This document shows, piece after piece, positions 17,858 through 27,698 of a stretch of DNA of 52,339 nt. The notes beneath the pieces are model-generated. The model worked only from the letters and a program-made list of their open reading frames with translations. It ran no database searches and was not told where the DNA came from. Every line of letters begins with the position of its first letter. Positions within the stretch are counted from its first letter, which is position 1. The stretch lies in contig JALWRI010000095.1 in assembly GCA_026994225.1 (NCBI GenBank), forward strand, positions 1 to 52,339, given 5' to 3'. Source of the stretch: Gammaproteobacteria bacterium. Lineage in GTDB: Bacteria; Pseudomonadota; Gammaproteobacteria; GRL18. Made by a program: the position numbers and the translations under genes.

Positions 17858-18475
17858 TCAGCCTGCATACCAACTATCTAATACCGCTATTAATGTGCTT
17901 AGGCCGGTTTTTTTTAACGAAGAAAATAATTGTAAACTTATATTGTTACTATGCGTAGTGCTTTGTTGTAGGTGTTTTTGTACACGGAGTAAGGTGTTTT
18001 TTGCTGCCCCGTATTTGAGTTTATCGGCTTTTGTTAATAAGATATGCACAGGCATATTCGCATGTTGACACCATTGCAGCATATTTTGATCAATAGCCGT
18101 CAAAGGATGACGGATATCCATAATTAATACTACCCCCTGTAACATCGGACGCTGGGTTAAATACTGTTCGAGTAACTGTTGCCAATGTTGTTTTACTTTT
18201 ACCGGTACTTTGGCATAGCCATAACCGGGTAAATCGACTAAATAATAAAAATCTTCGATACGAAAAAAATTAATCATTTGCGTACGTCCAGGGGTTTTGC
18301 TCACCCTGCAAAGGCTTTTTTGTTGTGTTAAGGTATTGATAGCACTGGATTTTCCAGCGTTAGAACGGCCCGCAAAAGCAACTTCTACCCGACTATCTTC
18401 AGGCAGTTGACGTAAATGATTCACACTTAAATGAAAAGTGCTTTGTGGATAAGGAAAGTGTCTACACTGTGCCAT
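17858..18475 (-). CDS. engB: Ribosome biogenesis GTPase EngB (YsxC/YihA)
   Basis: 205 residues. A TrmE-Era-EngA-EngB-type GTPase: G1 GRSNAGKSS near residue 36, G2 region TPGRTQ near 62, G3 DLPGYG near 78 and G4 TKAD near 146. EngB is an essential GTPase for late assembly of the large ribosomal subunit. It reads away from the cytochrome genes. The same engB / cytochrome c5 / cytochrome c4 layout occurs in Pseudomonas, which supports orthology. A weak ribosome site precedes the ATG. Confidence 0.96.
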   Translation of the reverse strand: MAQCRHFPYPQSTFHLSVNHLRQLPEDSRVEVAFAGRSNAGKSSAINTLTQQKSLCRVSKTPGRTQMINFFRIEDFYYLVDLPGYGYAKVPVKVKQHWQQLLEQYLTQRPMLQGVVLIMDIRHPLTAIDQNMLQWCQHANMPVHILLTKADKLKYGAAKNTLLRVQKHLQQSTTHSNNISLQLFSSLKKTGLSTLIAVLDSWYAG

Positions 18476-18590
18476 AAGGTTTATTTAGGTATTAAAAATA
18501 TAAATTTTCTAGTCTATTTTACCTGATTTAGTGTAAAATAGTAGGGGTTTGTAAATTTTTGCTAGTAAGTCTATTAATAACCAGGAGTAT

Positions 18591-18899
18591 ATGATGAAAA
18601 AACAGCTAACAATGATGGTAGCAGGTATCGTATTGAGCGTAATGGGTACTCAGGCAATGGCAGATGCTGCAGCAAATTATCAGCAAATTTGTTTTGCCTG
18701 TCATGGTACTGGTGCGGCAGGCGCACCGATAGTCGGTAATAAAGATGCCTGGAAACCCCGCATTGCAACGGGTATGGATGCCTTATATAACAGTGCCTTA
18801 CATGGTAAAAATGCTATGCCAGCAAAAGGTGGACGGACTGATTTGTCTGATGCAGAGGTAAAAGCAATAGTTGATTATATGGTTTCTCAAAGTAAATAA
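18591..18899 (+). CDS. Class I c-type cytochrome, c5-like
   Basis: 102 residues. Signal peptide about 1-24 (QAMA-DAA), one haem-binding CFACH at 34-38, and a likely Met ligand in KNAMPAKGG near residue 77. The C-terminal helix DLSDAEVKAIVDYM is typical of cytochrome c5. It is a periplasmic electron carrier, probably to a terminal oxidase. CCAGGAG precedes the ATG. It is 21 nt ahead of cytochrome c4, so the two are likely expressed together, and the ResB/CcsA apparatus for attaching their haem follows. Confidence 0.93.
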   Translation: MMKKQLTMMVAGIVLSVMGTQAMADAAANYQQICFACHGTGAAGAPIVGNKDAWKPRIATGMDALYNSALHGKNAMPAKGGRTDLSDAEVKAIVDYMVSQSK

Positions 18900-18920
18900 T
18901 GCCATCTATTGGGGTGATAT

Positions 18921-19532
18921 ATGATAACACGTAAATATTTGTTGCAAACGACCATACTTGCTGCGTTAGCATGGTCAGCGACAACAGTAATGGCTGCCGA
19001 TATTCAGGCAGGTAAAACCAAATCGAGTGCCTGTGCCGCTTGTCATGGTACTGATGGCAACAGTATGGTGCCAACGTTTCCAAAATTAGCCGGGCAACAC
19101 GCTAATTATATTGAAAAGCAATTAAAAGATTTTAAATCCGGTGCAAGAAAAGACCCTATTATGGTCGGGCAGGTAGCGGCATTGAGTGATGATGATATGC
19201 GTAATCTAGCGGCATTTTTTCATTCACAAAAAACCAAAGCGGGGGCAGTGGTGGATGCTAAAGCGGGAGAAAAAATCTATAAAGGCGGGAATACAGCAAC
19301 GGGTGTAACGGCTTGTATGGCATGTCATGGGCCAACGGGTGCGGGGAATCCTGCGGCAAAATTTCCTAAATTGGCAAGTCAGCAGGCCGCATATATAGAA
19401 AAACAACTCAAAGACTTTAAAACCGGTATACGTACAAATGATGCAGCACAAATGATGCGTAATATTGCAACGAAAATGACAGACGATGAAATAAAAGCGG
19501 TTTCTGCGTATATTGCAACATTACAACCTTAA
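18921..19532 (+). CDS. Dihaem cytochrome c4
   Basis: 203 residues. Signal peptide about 1-26. Two homologous cytochrome domains, each with one CxxCH: CAACH at 38-42 and CMACH at 131-135. Repeated FPKLAGQHANYIEKQLKDF-type helices confirm the internal duplication seen in cytochrome c4. Cytochrome c4 carries electrons to cbb3- or similar oxidases in the periplasm. A terminator follows, which separates the two cytochromes from the maturation genes. Confidence 0.95.
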   Translation: MITRKYLLQTTILAALAWSATTVMAADIQAGKTKSSACAACHGTDGNSMVPTFPKLAGQHANYIEKQLKDFKSGARKDPIMVGQVAALSDDDMRNLAAFFHSQKTKAGAVVDAKAGEKIYKGGNTATGVTACMACHGPTGAGNPAAKFPKLASQQAAYIEKQLKDFKTGIRTNDAAQMMRNIATKMTDDEIKAVSAYIATLQP

Positions 19533-19577
19533 TGCCTTCGCTCATTTAAAGAGTAATCAGTGTTTTTAGCAGCATCT

Positions 19578-19607
19578 AAAAAGGGCGACGTTTAGTCGCC
19601 TTTTTTT
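19578..19607 (+). terminator. Rho-independent terminator after cytochrome c4
   Basis: Stem GGCGAC/GTCGCC, loop GTTTA, flanked by A-rich sequence before and seven T after. It ends the cytochrome c5-c4 unit before resB. Confidence 0.9.
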
Positions 19608-19648
19608 GTGTAATTGGTTAAGGTTAGCATTTTCAGGAATAGGGGCTT

Positions 19649-21685
19649 ATGTCAAAGAGTCAGTCTACCTCCTCACGCAGACAACGTTTGCATAGTAAAC
19701 AACATAGCATTGCATCGGTGTTATTCAATTTTTTTAGTTCAATGGAATTGGCTGTGAGTATTTTAGTGGTGATTGCCATTGCGGCCATTATTGGTACGGT
19801 ATTACAACAAAATCAGCCCTACAATGATTATATTATTAAATTTGGGGTATTTTGGTTCGATGTCTTTAAAGCATTAGGGCTATTTAATATTTATAGTAGC
19901 ACTTGGTTTGTTCTATTATTAGGTTTTTTATTATTATCTACGAGCGTTTGTCTTTATCGTAATACGCCGGTAATGATCAAAGAATGGCGCAGTTTTCGTC
20001 TACAGATCACAGAAAAATCCTTGCAATTAATGCACATGTCAGCACAACGCCATTTATCTATGCCTTTAGAAACCGTACAAAACCGTGTACAGGCACTATT
20101 ACAGCAAGGGGGGTATCAATATAAAAGTATTGTACAAGCAGATGGCGCAGTATTAATTGCGGCAAAAAAGGGGGCTATGAGTCGTTTAGGTTATATTTTA
20201 TCGCATTTATCCATTATTGTTATTGCACTGGGGGCATTATCAGATGGTAATTTGTATTTACGTTATAAAGCCCTGCAAGGCACACTACAACCCGAAACCC
20301 GTGATATTCCTGCATCTGAGGTACCCGCTATCAGTCGTTTGAGCGCAGAAGAAAATCCGGCATTTAGAGGTAATATCAGCTTGCCAGAAGGCTATAGCAC
20401 CCGATTGGTTTTTTTACCTCTGGATGAGGGCTATTTAGTACAGGATTTACCGTTTACAGTGCATTTAAAGGATTTTCGGATTACACATTACGCATCCGGG
20501 CAGCCTAAATCATTTGAAAGTGATATATTGATTTATGAGCATGACATCAAGAACGCAAAAGCCTTTACAGTTGCCGTTAATCATCCTGTTATTTATAAGG
20601 GGTATGCGATTTATCAGGCAAGTTTTGAAGATGGGGGATCAGTATTACAACTTGCCGTTCATGCCTTAGATCGTAAAGCAAAAAGCCGCATTATTGATAC
20701 GACAGTGGGGCAAAATTATCCTATTGCGTCCTTATGGGGAGATATTACCCTGGAAATGGAGGATTTTCGCTTATTTAATATTAACCCTAATCCTGATGCC
20801 GAAAAAACCGGTAAAAAATTTATTAATTTAGGGCCAAGTTTTACTTTTAAAGTTCGTAATGCAGAAGGAGAAGCGACACAATTTGAAAATTATATGTCCC
20901 CCATTATGCAACAAGGACGGGCATTTTTTCTTACAGGTATGCGTAACGATGCAGCAAAGCCATATCAATTTTTACATATTCCTGCCGATGATAAACATTC
21001 CTTACAACGTTTTTTTGCTTTTTTACAATTATTACAAGATAAAACAGCCATACATACCATAGCAGTGCAAGCAACCACTGCTTCCTTGTTAGCCGCAGAA
21101 CAAAAAAATACCGCCTTAATAGAGAATATTGCCCAATCTATGACCCGTTTGATAGATTTATTTCTAGCTGGCGGGTTTGAGGGGATTGTAAAATATATTG
21201 AAACGAATGTGCCTAAAGAAAAACGTAGTACCGTTAATGCAGCGTATATGAAAGTATTACAATCTATATTGGTAGCAGCGTACAGGGAGGTCTTAAACAC
21301 GGAGGGGATAACCCGGATTAATGAAAAACAAGCTCTTTTTTATGACGATGCGATCAACGCTATTGCCAGCCTGCCCGCTTATGGTATAGGCTTTTACTTA
21401 CAGTTAAAAGATTTTACCCATATTCAGGCATCTGGATTTCAGATTACTAAATCACCAGGACAAAATATCGTTTATCTAGGTTGCATATTATTAATTACGG
21501 GCATATTCTTTTTATTTTATCTAAGTCATAAACGTATTTGGTTTCGCTTAACTGAAAAAGGAGCAAGCGAAACCACGCTACAATTTGCAGGCAGTGGAGA
21601 ACGTCATCAAAAAGCATTTGAAAAAGAATTTATCCAGTTAACAACATTGCTGGATGCAAACACGACATGGCAATCAGTGAGGTAA
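19649..21685 (+). CDS. resB: Cytochrome c biogenesis protein ResB (Ccs1)
   Basis: 678 residues. Three membrane segments in the N-terminal part (about 33-55, 80-102, 178-197), a large periplasmic domain, and a last membrane segment near 612-632 (NIVYLGCILLITGIFFLFYL). ResB with CcsA forms the System II haem-handling complex that attaches haem to periplasmic apocytochromes. The gene stops 2 nt before the preferred ccsA start. Pseudomonas uses System I instead, so System II within this otherwise familiar cytochrome/dsbA block is a lineage feature. An insert around 450-560 is longer than I expect for short ResB proteins. Confidence 0.92.
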   Translation: MSKSQSTSSRRQRLHSKQHSIASVLFNFFSSMELAVSILVVIAIAAIIGTVLQQNQPYNDYIIKFGVFWFDVFKALGLFNIYSSTWFVLLLGFLLLSTSVCLYRNTPVMIKEWRSFRLQITEKSLQLMHMSAQRHLSMPLETVQNRVQALLQQGGYQYKSIVQADGAVLIAAKKGAMSRLGYILSHLSIIVIALGALSDGNLYLRYKALQGTLQPETRDIPASEVPAISRLSAEENPAFRGNISLPEGYSTRLVFLPLDEGYLVQDLPFTVHLKDFRITHYASGQPKSFESDILIYEHDIKNAKAFTVAVNHPVIYKGYAIYQASFEDGGSVLQLAVHALDRKAKSRIIDTTVGQNYPIASLWGDITLEMEDFRLFNINPNPDAEKTGKKFINLGPSFTFKVRNAEGEATQFENYMSPIMQQGRAFFLTGMRNDAAKPYQFLHIPADDKHSLQRFFAFLQLLQDKTAIHTIAVQATTASLLAAEQKNTALIENIAQSMTRLIDLFLAGGFEGIVKYIETNVPKEKRSTVNAAYMKVLQSILVAAYREVLNTEGITRINEKQALFYDDAINAIASLPAYGIGFYLQLKDFTHIQASGFQITKSPGQNIVYLGCILLITGIFFLFYLSHKRIWFRLTEKGASETTLQFAGSGERHQKAFEKEFIQLTTLLDANTTWQSVR

Positions 21686-21687
21686 CT

Positions 21688-22872
21688 ATGAGTACGGCAC
21701 CATCATCAGTATTAGAAGAGAATATCTTTATTAAACAGTCCTTTTGGCATCATCTTGTTTGGACAGATTGGCTCTGGAATATACTGTTATTGATAGCTTG
21801 TTGCACTGTGTATGGAGTATATGGCGCACAGATGGATATTTATGAAAAGGGTATTTTAGCTTTTACAACGCTATCTCTAGCTGCTGTTGCCTGGAAATGG
21901 AAGCAAATACAGTGGTTAGTCATAAGCGTGGCAGGATGCAGTATAACGGCTATAGTCTTATATGGTAATGACTTATCATTAGCACAAAGCCAGTTTTTTT
22001 TAAAATATCTCTTCTCTAGTCAATCTGCTATTATGTGGATGAGTGCTTTATTTGTGCTGGCAACGGTGACGTATCTGTTAGCATTGTTGCTTAATTCCGT
22101 ATTTACCAATAAAGTAGCATCGAGTATGACTTGGGCTGCGGTTTTGATGGGCTTGGTGGGTTTATTGGTACGTTGGTGGGAATCGTATTTAATCAGCCCT
22201 GATGTAGGGCATATTCCCGTGAGTAATTTATATGAAGTTTTTATTTTATTTGCGGTGATTACTGCCTTGATTTACCTGTATTACGAACAACGCATGAAAA
22301 ACTATACAATGGGCAGTTTTGTCTTATTAGTAATTAGTGCAGCGGTGGCTTTTTTATTGTGGTATGCAAAAACCAGAAATGCCGATGTAATTAGCCCCTT
22401 AGTGCCAGCATTACAAAGCTATTGGATGAAAATTCACGTACCCGCAAATTTTATTGGTTATGGTGCCTTTGCCTTAGCAGCAATGCTCGGCACTGCCTAT
22501 TTATGGCGAGTAAGAATAGAACGCAGCAATCCAGATGGTTTTTGGGCGCAACGCTTGCCCGAATTAGCACTGCTCGATGAAGTGATGTATCGTGCCATTA
22601 TGTTAGGTTTTGCTTTTTTTACCATTGCAACCGTATTAGGAGCGATGTGGGCAGCAGAAGCCTGGGGAGGATATTGGTCTTGGGATCCGAAAGAAACCTG
22701 GGCATTGATAGTATGGTTAAATTATGCTGCATGGTTACATTTACGTTTAACAAAAGGCTGGAGAGGGACACCATTAGCCTGGTGGTCGGTGATAGGCCTA
22801 TTGATTACGGTGTTTGCCTTTTTGGGTGTTAATATGTTTTTATCAGGATTACATTCTTATGGTGAACTATAA
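21688..22872 (+). CDS. ccsA: System II haem export/ligation protein CcsA
   Basis: 394 residues from the ATG at 21688, chosen because GAGG lies 5 nt before it. An ATG at 21667 would overlap resB by 19 nt and has no such site. Multi-pass membrane protein with the tryptophan-rich WWD domain near the C-terminus (AEAWGGYWSWDPKETWALI), conserved membrane histidines and a final HSYGEL. CcsA moves haem to the periplasm and ligates it to CxxCH motifs, with ResB. Its direct substrates probably include the two cytochromes just upstream. Confidence 0.95.
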   Translation: MSTAPSSVLEENIFIKQSFWHHLVWTDWLWNILLLIACCTVYGVYGAQMDIYEKGILAFTTLSLAAVAWKWKQIQWLVISVAGCSITAIVLYGNDLSLAQSQFFLKYLFSSQSAIMWMSALFVLATVTYLLALLLNSVFTNKVASSMTWAAVLMGLVGLLVRWWESYLISPDVGHIPVSNLYEVFILFAVITALIYLYYEQRMKNYTMGSFVLLVISAAVAFLLWYAKTRNADVISPLVPALQSYWMKIHVPANFIGYGAFALAAMLGTAYLWRVRIERSNPDGFWAQRLPELALLDEVMYRAIMLGFAFFTIATVLGAMWAAEAWGGYWSWDPKETWALIVWLNYAAWLHLRLTKGWRGTPLAWWSVIGLLITVFAFLGVNMFLSGLHSYGEL

Positions 22873-22904
22873 ATAGTAGTATTTTAAAGGAGAAGGAAAA
22901 AATC

Positions 22905-23567
22905 ATGCCATTACAACAATATCTACACACCCGTAACGCACTGCTTTATTTAGTCTGGTTGATGGGTAGTTTTTTAATGATGCCCGTTTATGCGGAAAAA
23001 AGTTTTCAAGAAAACGTCCATTATGATCTGATTAAACCACCAAAAATGCTAGATAACCCCGATAAAGTGGAGGTATTGGAAGTTTTTTCTTATGCTTGTC
23101 CGCATTGTTTTCGTTTTGAACCAGCGGTACATAAATGGTTACAAAATAAACCCGCACAGGCTGAATTTAAAAGAATGCCGGTATTATTTGTCGGACGACA
23201 TGGGGAATTATTAGCACGGGCTTATTATATTGCTGATGCCCTGGGAGTAGAAAAAAAAATATCTTCAGCTATCTTTAATACGTTGCATGTAAAACGGGAA
23301 CGGATAAGCAATAAAGCAACCTTAAAAAATATTTTTGTGGCACAAGGTGTCAGTGCCAAAGATTTTGATGCCATGTATGATTCATTTGCCGTTGATAGTG
23401 GTTTACGCAAGAGTAAAATGATGACCAGTAAGTTAGGTATTACTGGCGTACCAACGATTGTGGTACAGGGAAAATATCGCACTGCCCCTTCTCGGGTAAG
23501 CGGTGGTAATAATGCGGTATTTGCTTTAGTAAATAATTTGGTTGAAAAAGAAACAGTAAAAAAATGA
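22905..23567 (+). CDS. dsbA: Thiol:disulfide interchange protein DsbA
   Basis: 220 residues. Signal peptide about 1-30 (MMPVYA-EKS). Thioredoxin fold with a helical insert, active site CPHC at 65-68 and cis-proline loop TGVPT near 182-186. CPHC is typical of DsbA, the oxidant that makes disulfides in exported proteins. It lies 32 nt after ccsA. Disulfides in apocytochromes must be reduced before haem attachment, so this oxidase and the TlpA-like reductase at 25978 act on opposing sides. AAAGGAGAAGG precedes the ATG. Confidence 0.94.
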   Translation: MPLQQYLHTRNALLYLVWLMGSFLMMPVYAEKSFQENVHYDLIKPPKMLDNPDKVEVLEVFSYACPHCFRFEPAVHKWLQNKPAQAEFKRMPVLFVGRHGELLARAYYIADALGVEKKISSAIFNTLHVKRERISNKATLKNIFVAQGVSAKDFDAMYDSFAVDSGLRKSKMMTSKLGITGVPTIVVQGKYRTAPSRVSGGNNAVFALVNNLVEKETVKK

Positions 23568-23642
23568 CCCTTATTGACAGATTTTTTGTGCAATACGTAA
23601 CACTGTACAAGGAATGACGGTGTTATTGATAAAGGAGGTATT

Positions 23643-25535
23643 ATGTTCGGACGTAATAGTGCTGATACAGCTGAAAATAAATGGAAAAAAAAATATTACG
23701 ATAGTTTGGATGAACTAGAGAAAAAAGAAAAACAATGGGAAGAGAAAGAAAAGATATTACGGCAAGGTATTTCCCGTTTAACACTGGCTGCCGATGACAG
23801 AGACAATGAATTAAATGCACAGTTAGATAGTTTGCGAAAAATAATTCGTAAAGATAAAGATCATACTGCTATTAAACGTGCTTTGGATGAAGTATCTAAC
23901 AGTATTCTCAATCTAGATCGTATTAAAGTGGAAGAAAAGCAGCTAGGTGATAGTTATTCAACATTATTATTACTGCTTAAGGCATTAGAATTTGATAAAA
24001 AACAGGCAAAAAGCGTCCATCAATTACAAAAAAAACTGGAAAAAAAACAATCTTTGGAAGAAAGCTGTGATCTCTTTTTGGAACTGATTGAAACACGAGC
24101 TAATCATAGCAACGATAATACAAAAACCGTTGAGGAGAGTGCTACATCAGCGGTGGATAATGTAAAGGAAAATTTTACACAAGCAGAGAGTGATAGTTCA
24201 CTGAGTATAGCCGATATTGCAGGTTTATTACTCAACTTTTTTGAAGATATACATTTGCCAAAAGTGTATTTAGATACCATTCGGGATGCTTTATTACGTA
24301 CCCATGATCAGGTTGGATTACAAAATACGCTCAACCAAACAGCCAGGACCTTAATTGACTATTATACCGAAAAAGCACAGCCGGCACAGGAAGTAGTAAG
24401 CGATGATAAGGCATCAGTAATACCGACAGAAGCAAAAGAGAGCAATAAGGAAACGGCTAGGCATCAGGATATACACCTTGCCAAACAGTTTCAGCCACAT
24501 GAAGTATTAATTCGTTTATTAGAATGTATCCCCTTGCAAACAGAAGAGATACTGGAAAAAGTGTCAACAGTCAAGCAGATGTTAACACAAGGTATTCCTC
24601 CGGTAGCACTTAATGATGCCTTGTTTTCAGTAGCGGATATTGTAGCAGGTTTACATCCTGATAATAAACTGGAATTAAAAGAATTTTTGCAAAGTGTTAC
24701 CGAACGTTTAGGTGAGGTCGAAAAATATTTACAAACAGATATGGATGATCAACAACAATTAGATGTACAACGTGAAACACTAAATCATCATATACAACAA
24801 CAAATACAAGATATTGGTAAATCGGTTTCTAGTACGAAAAATATACGCCTGCTAGAAAAGAATGTGCAAGGCTATTTAGATAGTATTGTCGAGGCGATGA
24901 GCAAACATAGAGAAGTAGAAAAACAACGTATAGAAAGAGCAGAGACGCAGTTAAGCAGTATGCAGAAAAAGCTGCAAGCTATGGAAGAAGAAGCCGATGA
25001 ATTGCGTAGTTCTATCATCAATGCGCAAGAACGGGCATTATTTGATCCGCTCACCAGCTTATATAATCGTATGGCATATAATGAACGGGTAAATATTGAA
25101 TATACTCGTTGGAAACGGTATCAATCACATTTAGTATTAATGATAGGGGATATTGATTTTTTTAAAAAGGTCAATGATACCTATGGACATTTAGCCGGTG
25201 ATAAAGTATTAAAAATTGTTGCCCAAGTATTTAAAAATAATTTACGGGAAGCAGATTTTATTGCTCGTTTTGGGGGGGAAGAATTTATTGTTATTATGCC
25301 AGAGACACAATTAAAATCGGCATTTATCGTAGCAGAAAAATTACGTAAAGCAATTTTTAATCTTGATTTTCATTATCGAGGTAGTCAGGTCAAGATGAGT
25401 ATTTCATTGGGTATTGCACAATTTTCCCAAGAGGATACTATTGATAGTGTCTTTGAAAGGGCAGATAAAGCCCTGTATAAAGCAAAAACAAGCGGACGAA
25501 ATCGTTGTTGTACGGAAGCAGAGATCACAGGCTAA
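23643..25535 (+). CDS. dgcH: Diguanylate cyclase, DgcH-like
   Basis: 630 residues, soluble. The N-terminal part begins with a charged coiled coil and the pattern RQGISRLTLAADDRD. A long helical region follows, with a coiled coil at about 425-475 and a GGDEF domain at about 470-625. The active site is GGEEF at 544-548 and the inhibitory c-di-GMP site RxxD is intact (R535-D538), so it should make c-di-GMP under product feedback. The position after dsbA and the two cytochromes matches Pseudomonas PA5487 (DgcH), from memory. AAAGGAGG precedes the ATG. A PilZ receptor is encoded at 32459. The gene ends inside hemJ by 4 nt on the other strand. Confidence 0.85.
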   Translation: MFGRNSADTAENKWKKKYYDSLDELEKKEKQWEEKEKILRQGISRLTLAADDRDNELNAQLDSLRKIIRKDKDHTAIKRALDEVSNSILNLDRIKVEEKQLGDSYSTLLLLLKALEFDKKQAKSVHQLQKKLEKKQSLEESCDLFLELIETRANHSNDNTKTVEESATSAVDNVKENFTQAESDSSLSIADIAGLLLNFFEDIHLPKVYLDTIRDALLRTHDQVGLQNTLNQTARTLIDYYTEKAQPAQEVVSDDKASVIPTEAKESNKETARHQDIHLAKQFQPHEVLIRLLECIPLQTEEILEKVSTVKQMLTQGIPPVALNDALFSVADIVAGLHPDNKLELKEFLQSVTERLGEVEKYLQTDMDDQQQLDVQRETLNHHIQQQIQDIGKSVSSTKNIRLLEKNVQGYLDSIVEAMSKHREVEKQRIERAETQLSSMQKKLQAMEEEADELRSSIINAQERALFDPLTSLYNRMAYNERVNIEYTRWKRYQSHLVLMIGDIDFFKKVNDTYGHLAGDKVLKIVAQVFKNNLREADFIARFGGEEFIVIMPETQLKSAFIVAEKLRKAIFNLDFHYRGSQVKMSISLGIAQFSQEDTIDSVFERADKALYKAKTSGRNRCCTEAEITG

Positions 25536-25963
25536 AAAGGTCTTACCACTGCCAATATAATAACAGCGATTAAAATAATAACGGGTAATTCATTAAACCA
25601 ACGGTAAAAAACATGATGATGAGTGTTGCTATCATGTTTAAATAAGCGTAGATATTTACCACAATAAAAATGATACACCACTAATAAGGCAATCAGGGCA
25701 AGTTTGGTCTGTAGCCAGAACATCCCCATTGTTTGATACCCATTCCAATATTGAGATAACAAGTACAAGCCAAAAGCAAGTGTTAGTATGGCAGCAGGAG
25801 TGGTAATACCATAATAGAGTTTACGTTCCATTATTTTAAAGCGGGCATTACTGATTTCATCATCACTTATCGCATGATAAACAAATAAACGAGGAAGATA
25901 AAATAACCCTGCAAACCACGTTACCATAAAAATAAGATGTAATGCTTTGATCCAAAGATACAT
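25532..25963 (-). CDS. hemJ: Protoporphyrinogen IX oxidase HemJ
   Basis: 143 residues, four membrane segments. The N-terminus WIKALHLIFMVTWFAGLFYLPRL (partly) is the signature of the UPF0093/HemJ family, with conserved histidines in the first helix and at LFVYH. HemJ oxidises protoporphyrinogen IX, the step before iron insertion in haem synthesis, in organisms lacking HemG or HemY. It converges on and overlaps the diguanylate cyclase gene by 4 nt. A link to the cytochrome genes nearby is natural, as they need haem. Confidence 0.93.
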   Translation of the reverse strand: MYLWIKALHLIFMVTWFAGLFYLPRLFVYHAISDDEISNARFKIMERKLYYGITTPAAILTLAFGLYLLSQYWNGYQTMGMFWLQTKLALIALLVVYHFYCGKYLRLFKHDSNTHHHVFYRWFNELPVIILIAVIILAVVRPF

Positions 25964-25977
25964 GCTATTATTGCCTG

Positions 25978-26487
25978 TTAAAGATAAAGCTGCACAAATT
26001 GTGTTAGCTGTTGTTGACTCACTTGCCCTAAATATCGTGCTACGATAAACCCATCCGGTGAGATAAATAATGTTGTGGGAGTTAGAGATATATCCCCAAA
26101 TAATTGAGCGAATTTGGCATGGCTATCTAATACGATAGGATAGCGTATGGATTTTTTTTTAACCATTGCACGTACCTGTTTTTCAGGATCATAATCCATA
26201 GCAATACCAATAATTTCTAATCCTTGAGGGTGATAGTTGTCATAAAGGCTTATCAGATCGGGGATTTCTTTAATACAACCTGGACAACTGGTTGCCCAAA
26301 AATTAATAATAACAGGTTTTCCTCGTAGCTGCTGTAAGGATAATACTTGATTATCTAAGGTGGAGAATGTTACATTTGGACTGGCTTCACCCGCAGGCAT
26401 CCAATACAAATAAGTAATAAGAGCAAGTAATAATACCGTAAAAGCACTAATAGCAATATTTTTTAAGTAAGAATCATTGACAGACAT
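25978..26487 (-). CDS. TlpA/ResA-like thiol-disulfide oxidoreductase
   Basis: 169 residues from the ATG at 26487. One membrane anchor (about 9-28) and a periplasmic TlpA-type thioredoxin domain: NFWATSCPGC with cysteines at 68 and 71, and cis-proline loop LTPTTLFI. ResA-type proteins keep apocytochrome cysteines reduced for System II haem attachment, which fits the ResB/CcsA genes nearby. The start is uncertain: the frame stays open upstream to a TTG at 26589, and a perfect GGAGG directly abuts that TTG, while the chosen ATG lacks a clear ribosome site. It lies 14 nt upstream of hemJ, likely one operon. Confidence 0.85.
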   Translation of the reverse strand: MSVNDSYLKNIAISAFTVLLLALITYLYWMPAGEASPNVTFSTLDNQVLSLQQLRGKPVIINFWATSCPGCIKEIPDLISLYDNYHPQGLEIIGIAMDYDPEKQVRAMVKKKSIRYPIVLDSHAKFAQLFGDISLTPTTLFISPDGFIVARYLGQVSQQQLTQFVQLYL

Positions 26488-26626
26488 AAAAATAACAATA
26501 GAGTAGAAAAATAAATAGTCTGCAAGTATAAACGAAGAGCCAGAGTTTGACCAGATAGTAGTAATGGATAATATATTAGAAAAAAGCAAACCTCCTTTCT
26601 TTGCATTCCCATAACAGGCATATTAC

Positions 26627-27676
26627 ATGATGAGTGAAAAAAAATTAAAAGTTGGTATTGTAGGTGGTACAGGATATACCGGCGTTGAACTATTACGTAT
26701 TTTAGTACAACATCCTAAGGTGCAATTAACTGCGATTACTTCCCGTTCAGAACAAGGGATAGCCGTTGCACAATTATTTCCCAATTTACGTGGACATTGT
26801 GATTTATCTTTTTCTTTACCAGAATTAGAAAATTTAGCTGAATGTGATGTCGTGTTTTTTGCAACCCCTAATGGGGTTGCCATGCAAATGGTACCTGAAT
26901 TACTAAAAGCGAGGATCAAAGTGATTGATTTAGCCGCAGATTTTAGAATTAAAGATATTGCTGTGTGGGAACAATGGTATGGAATGCCACATGCTTGTCC
27001 TGATTATGTTGAACAAGCGGTATATGGTTTACCTGAAGTGCAACGAGAGCGCATAGCAAAGGCCGATTTAATTGCTAATCCAGGTTGTTACCCTACGGCA
27101 GTACAATTAGGATTTTTGCCCTTATTAGAAAAAAACTGGGTAGATGTGGAACATTTAATTGCAGATACGAAATCGGGTGTTAGTGGTGCAGGACGAAAAG
27201 CAGCGGTTGCTACATTACTGGCTGAAACGAGTGAAAATTTTAAAGCCTATGCCGTAGCAGGGCATCGGCATTTACCTGAAATTCAACAGGGGCTTGCTAA
27301 TATAAATAGTAATGTCAGTGTGACTTTTGTGCCGCATCTAACACCGATGATTAGAGGTATCCATGCAACATTGTATAGTACTTTATGTGTATCAAAGGAT
27401 ATTGATGCAATTTATAGTGCATATCAAGCACGTTATGCCAACGAACCGTTTGTGGATGTGATGCCAATTAATAGTTGCCCTGAAACACGGAGTGTGAAAG
27501 GTTCTAATTATTGTCGTATTGCGGTGTATCAACCACAAAATAAAAATACAGTGGTAGTTCTTTCGGTGATTGATAATCTGGTAAAAGGTGCAGCAGGGCA
27601 AGCGGTACAAAATATGAATATTCGCTTTAATTTAGAAGAAACGATGGGATTATTGAGTGTTGCCTTACTACCTTAA
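26627..27676 (+). CDS. argC: N-acetyl-gamma-glutamyl-phosphate reductase ArgC
   Basis: 349 residues. NADP-binding loop [17 protein letters not shown] near residue 10, catalytic cysteine C154 in NPGCYPT, and the conserved GHRHLPEI. ArgC reduces N-acetylglutamyl phosphate to the semialdehyde in arginine synthesis. The length fits the type 1 family. Two ATG codons are adjacent at 26627, with only a weak ribosome site. It diverges from the TlpA-like gene and is followed 22 nt later by the DUF6776-type gene and then erpA, an arrangement shared with several gammaproteobacteria. Confidence 0.96.
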   Translation: MMSEKKLKVGIVGGTGYTGVELLRILVQHPKVQLTAITSRSEQGIAVAQLFPNLRGHCDLSFSLPELENLAECDVVFFATPNGVAMQMVPELLKARIKVIDLAADFRIKDIAVWEQWYGMPHACPDYVEQAVYGLPEVQRERIAKADLIANPGCYPTAVQLGFLPLLEKNWVDVEHLIADTKSGVSGAGRKAAVATLLAETSENFKAYAVAGHRHLPEIQQGLANINSNVSVTFVPHLTPMIRGIHATLYSTLCVSKDIDAIYSAYQARYANEPFVDVMPINSCPETRSVKGSNYCRIAVYQPQNKNTVVVLSVIDNLVKGAAGQAVQNMNIRFNLEETMGLLSVALLP

Positions 27677-27698
27677 ATAAGCAAAGGGAAATAAAAGC

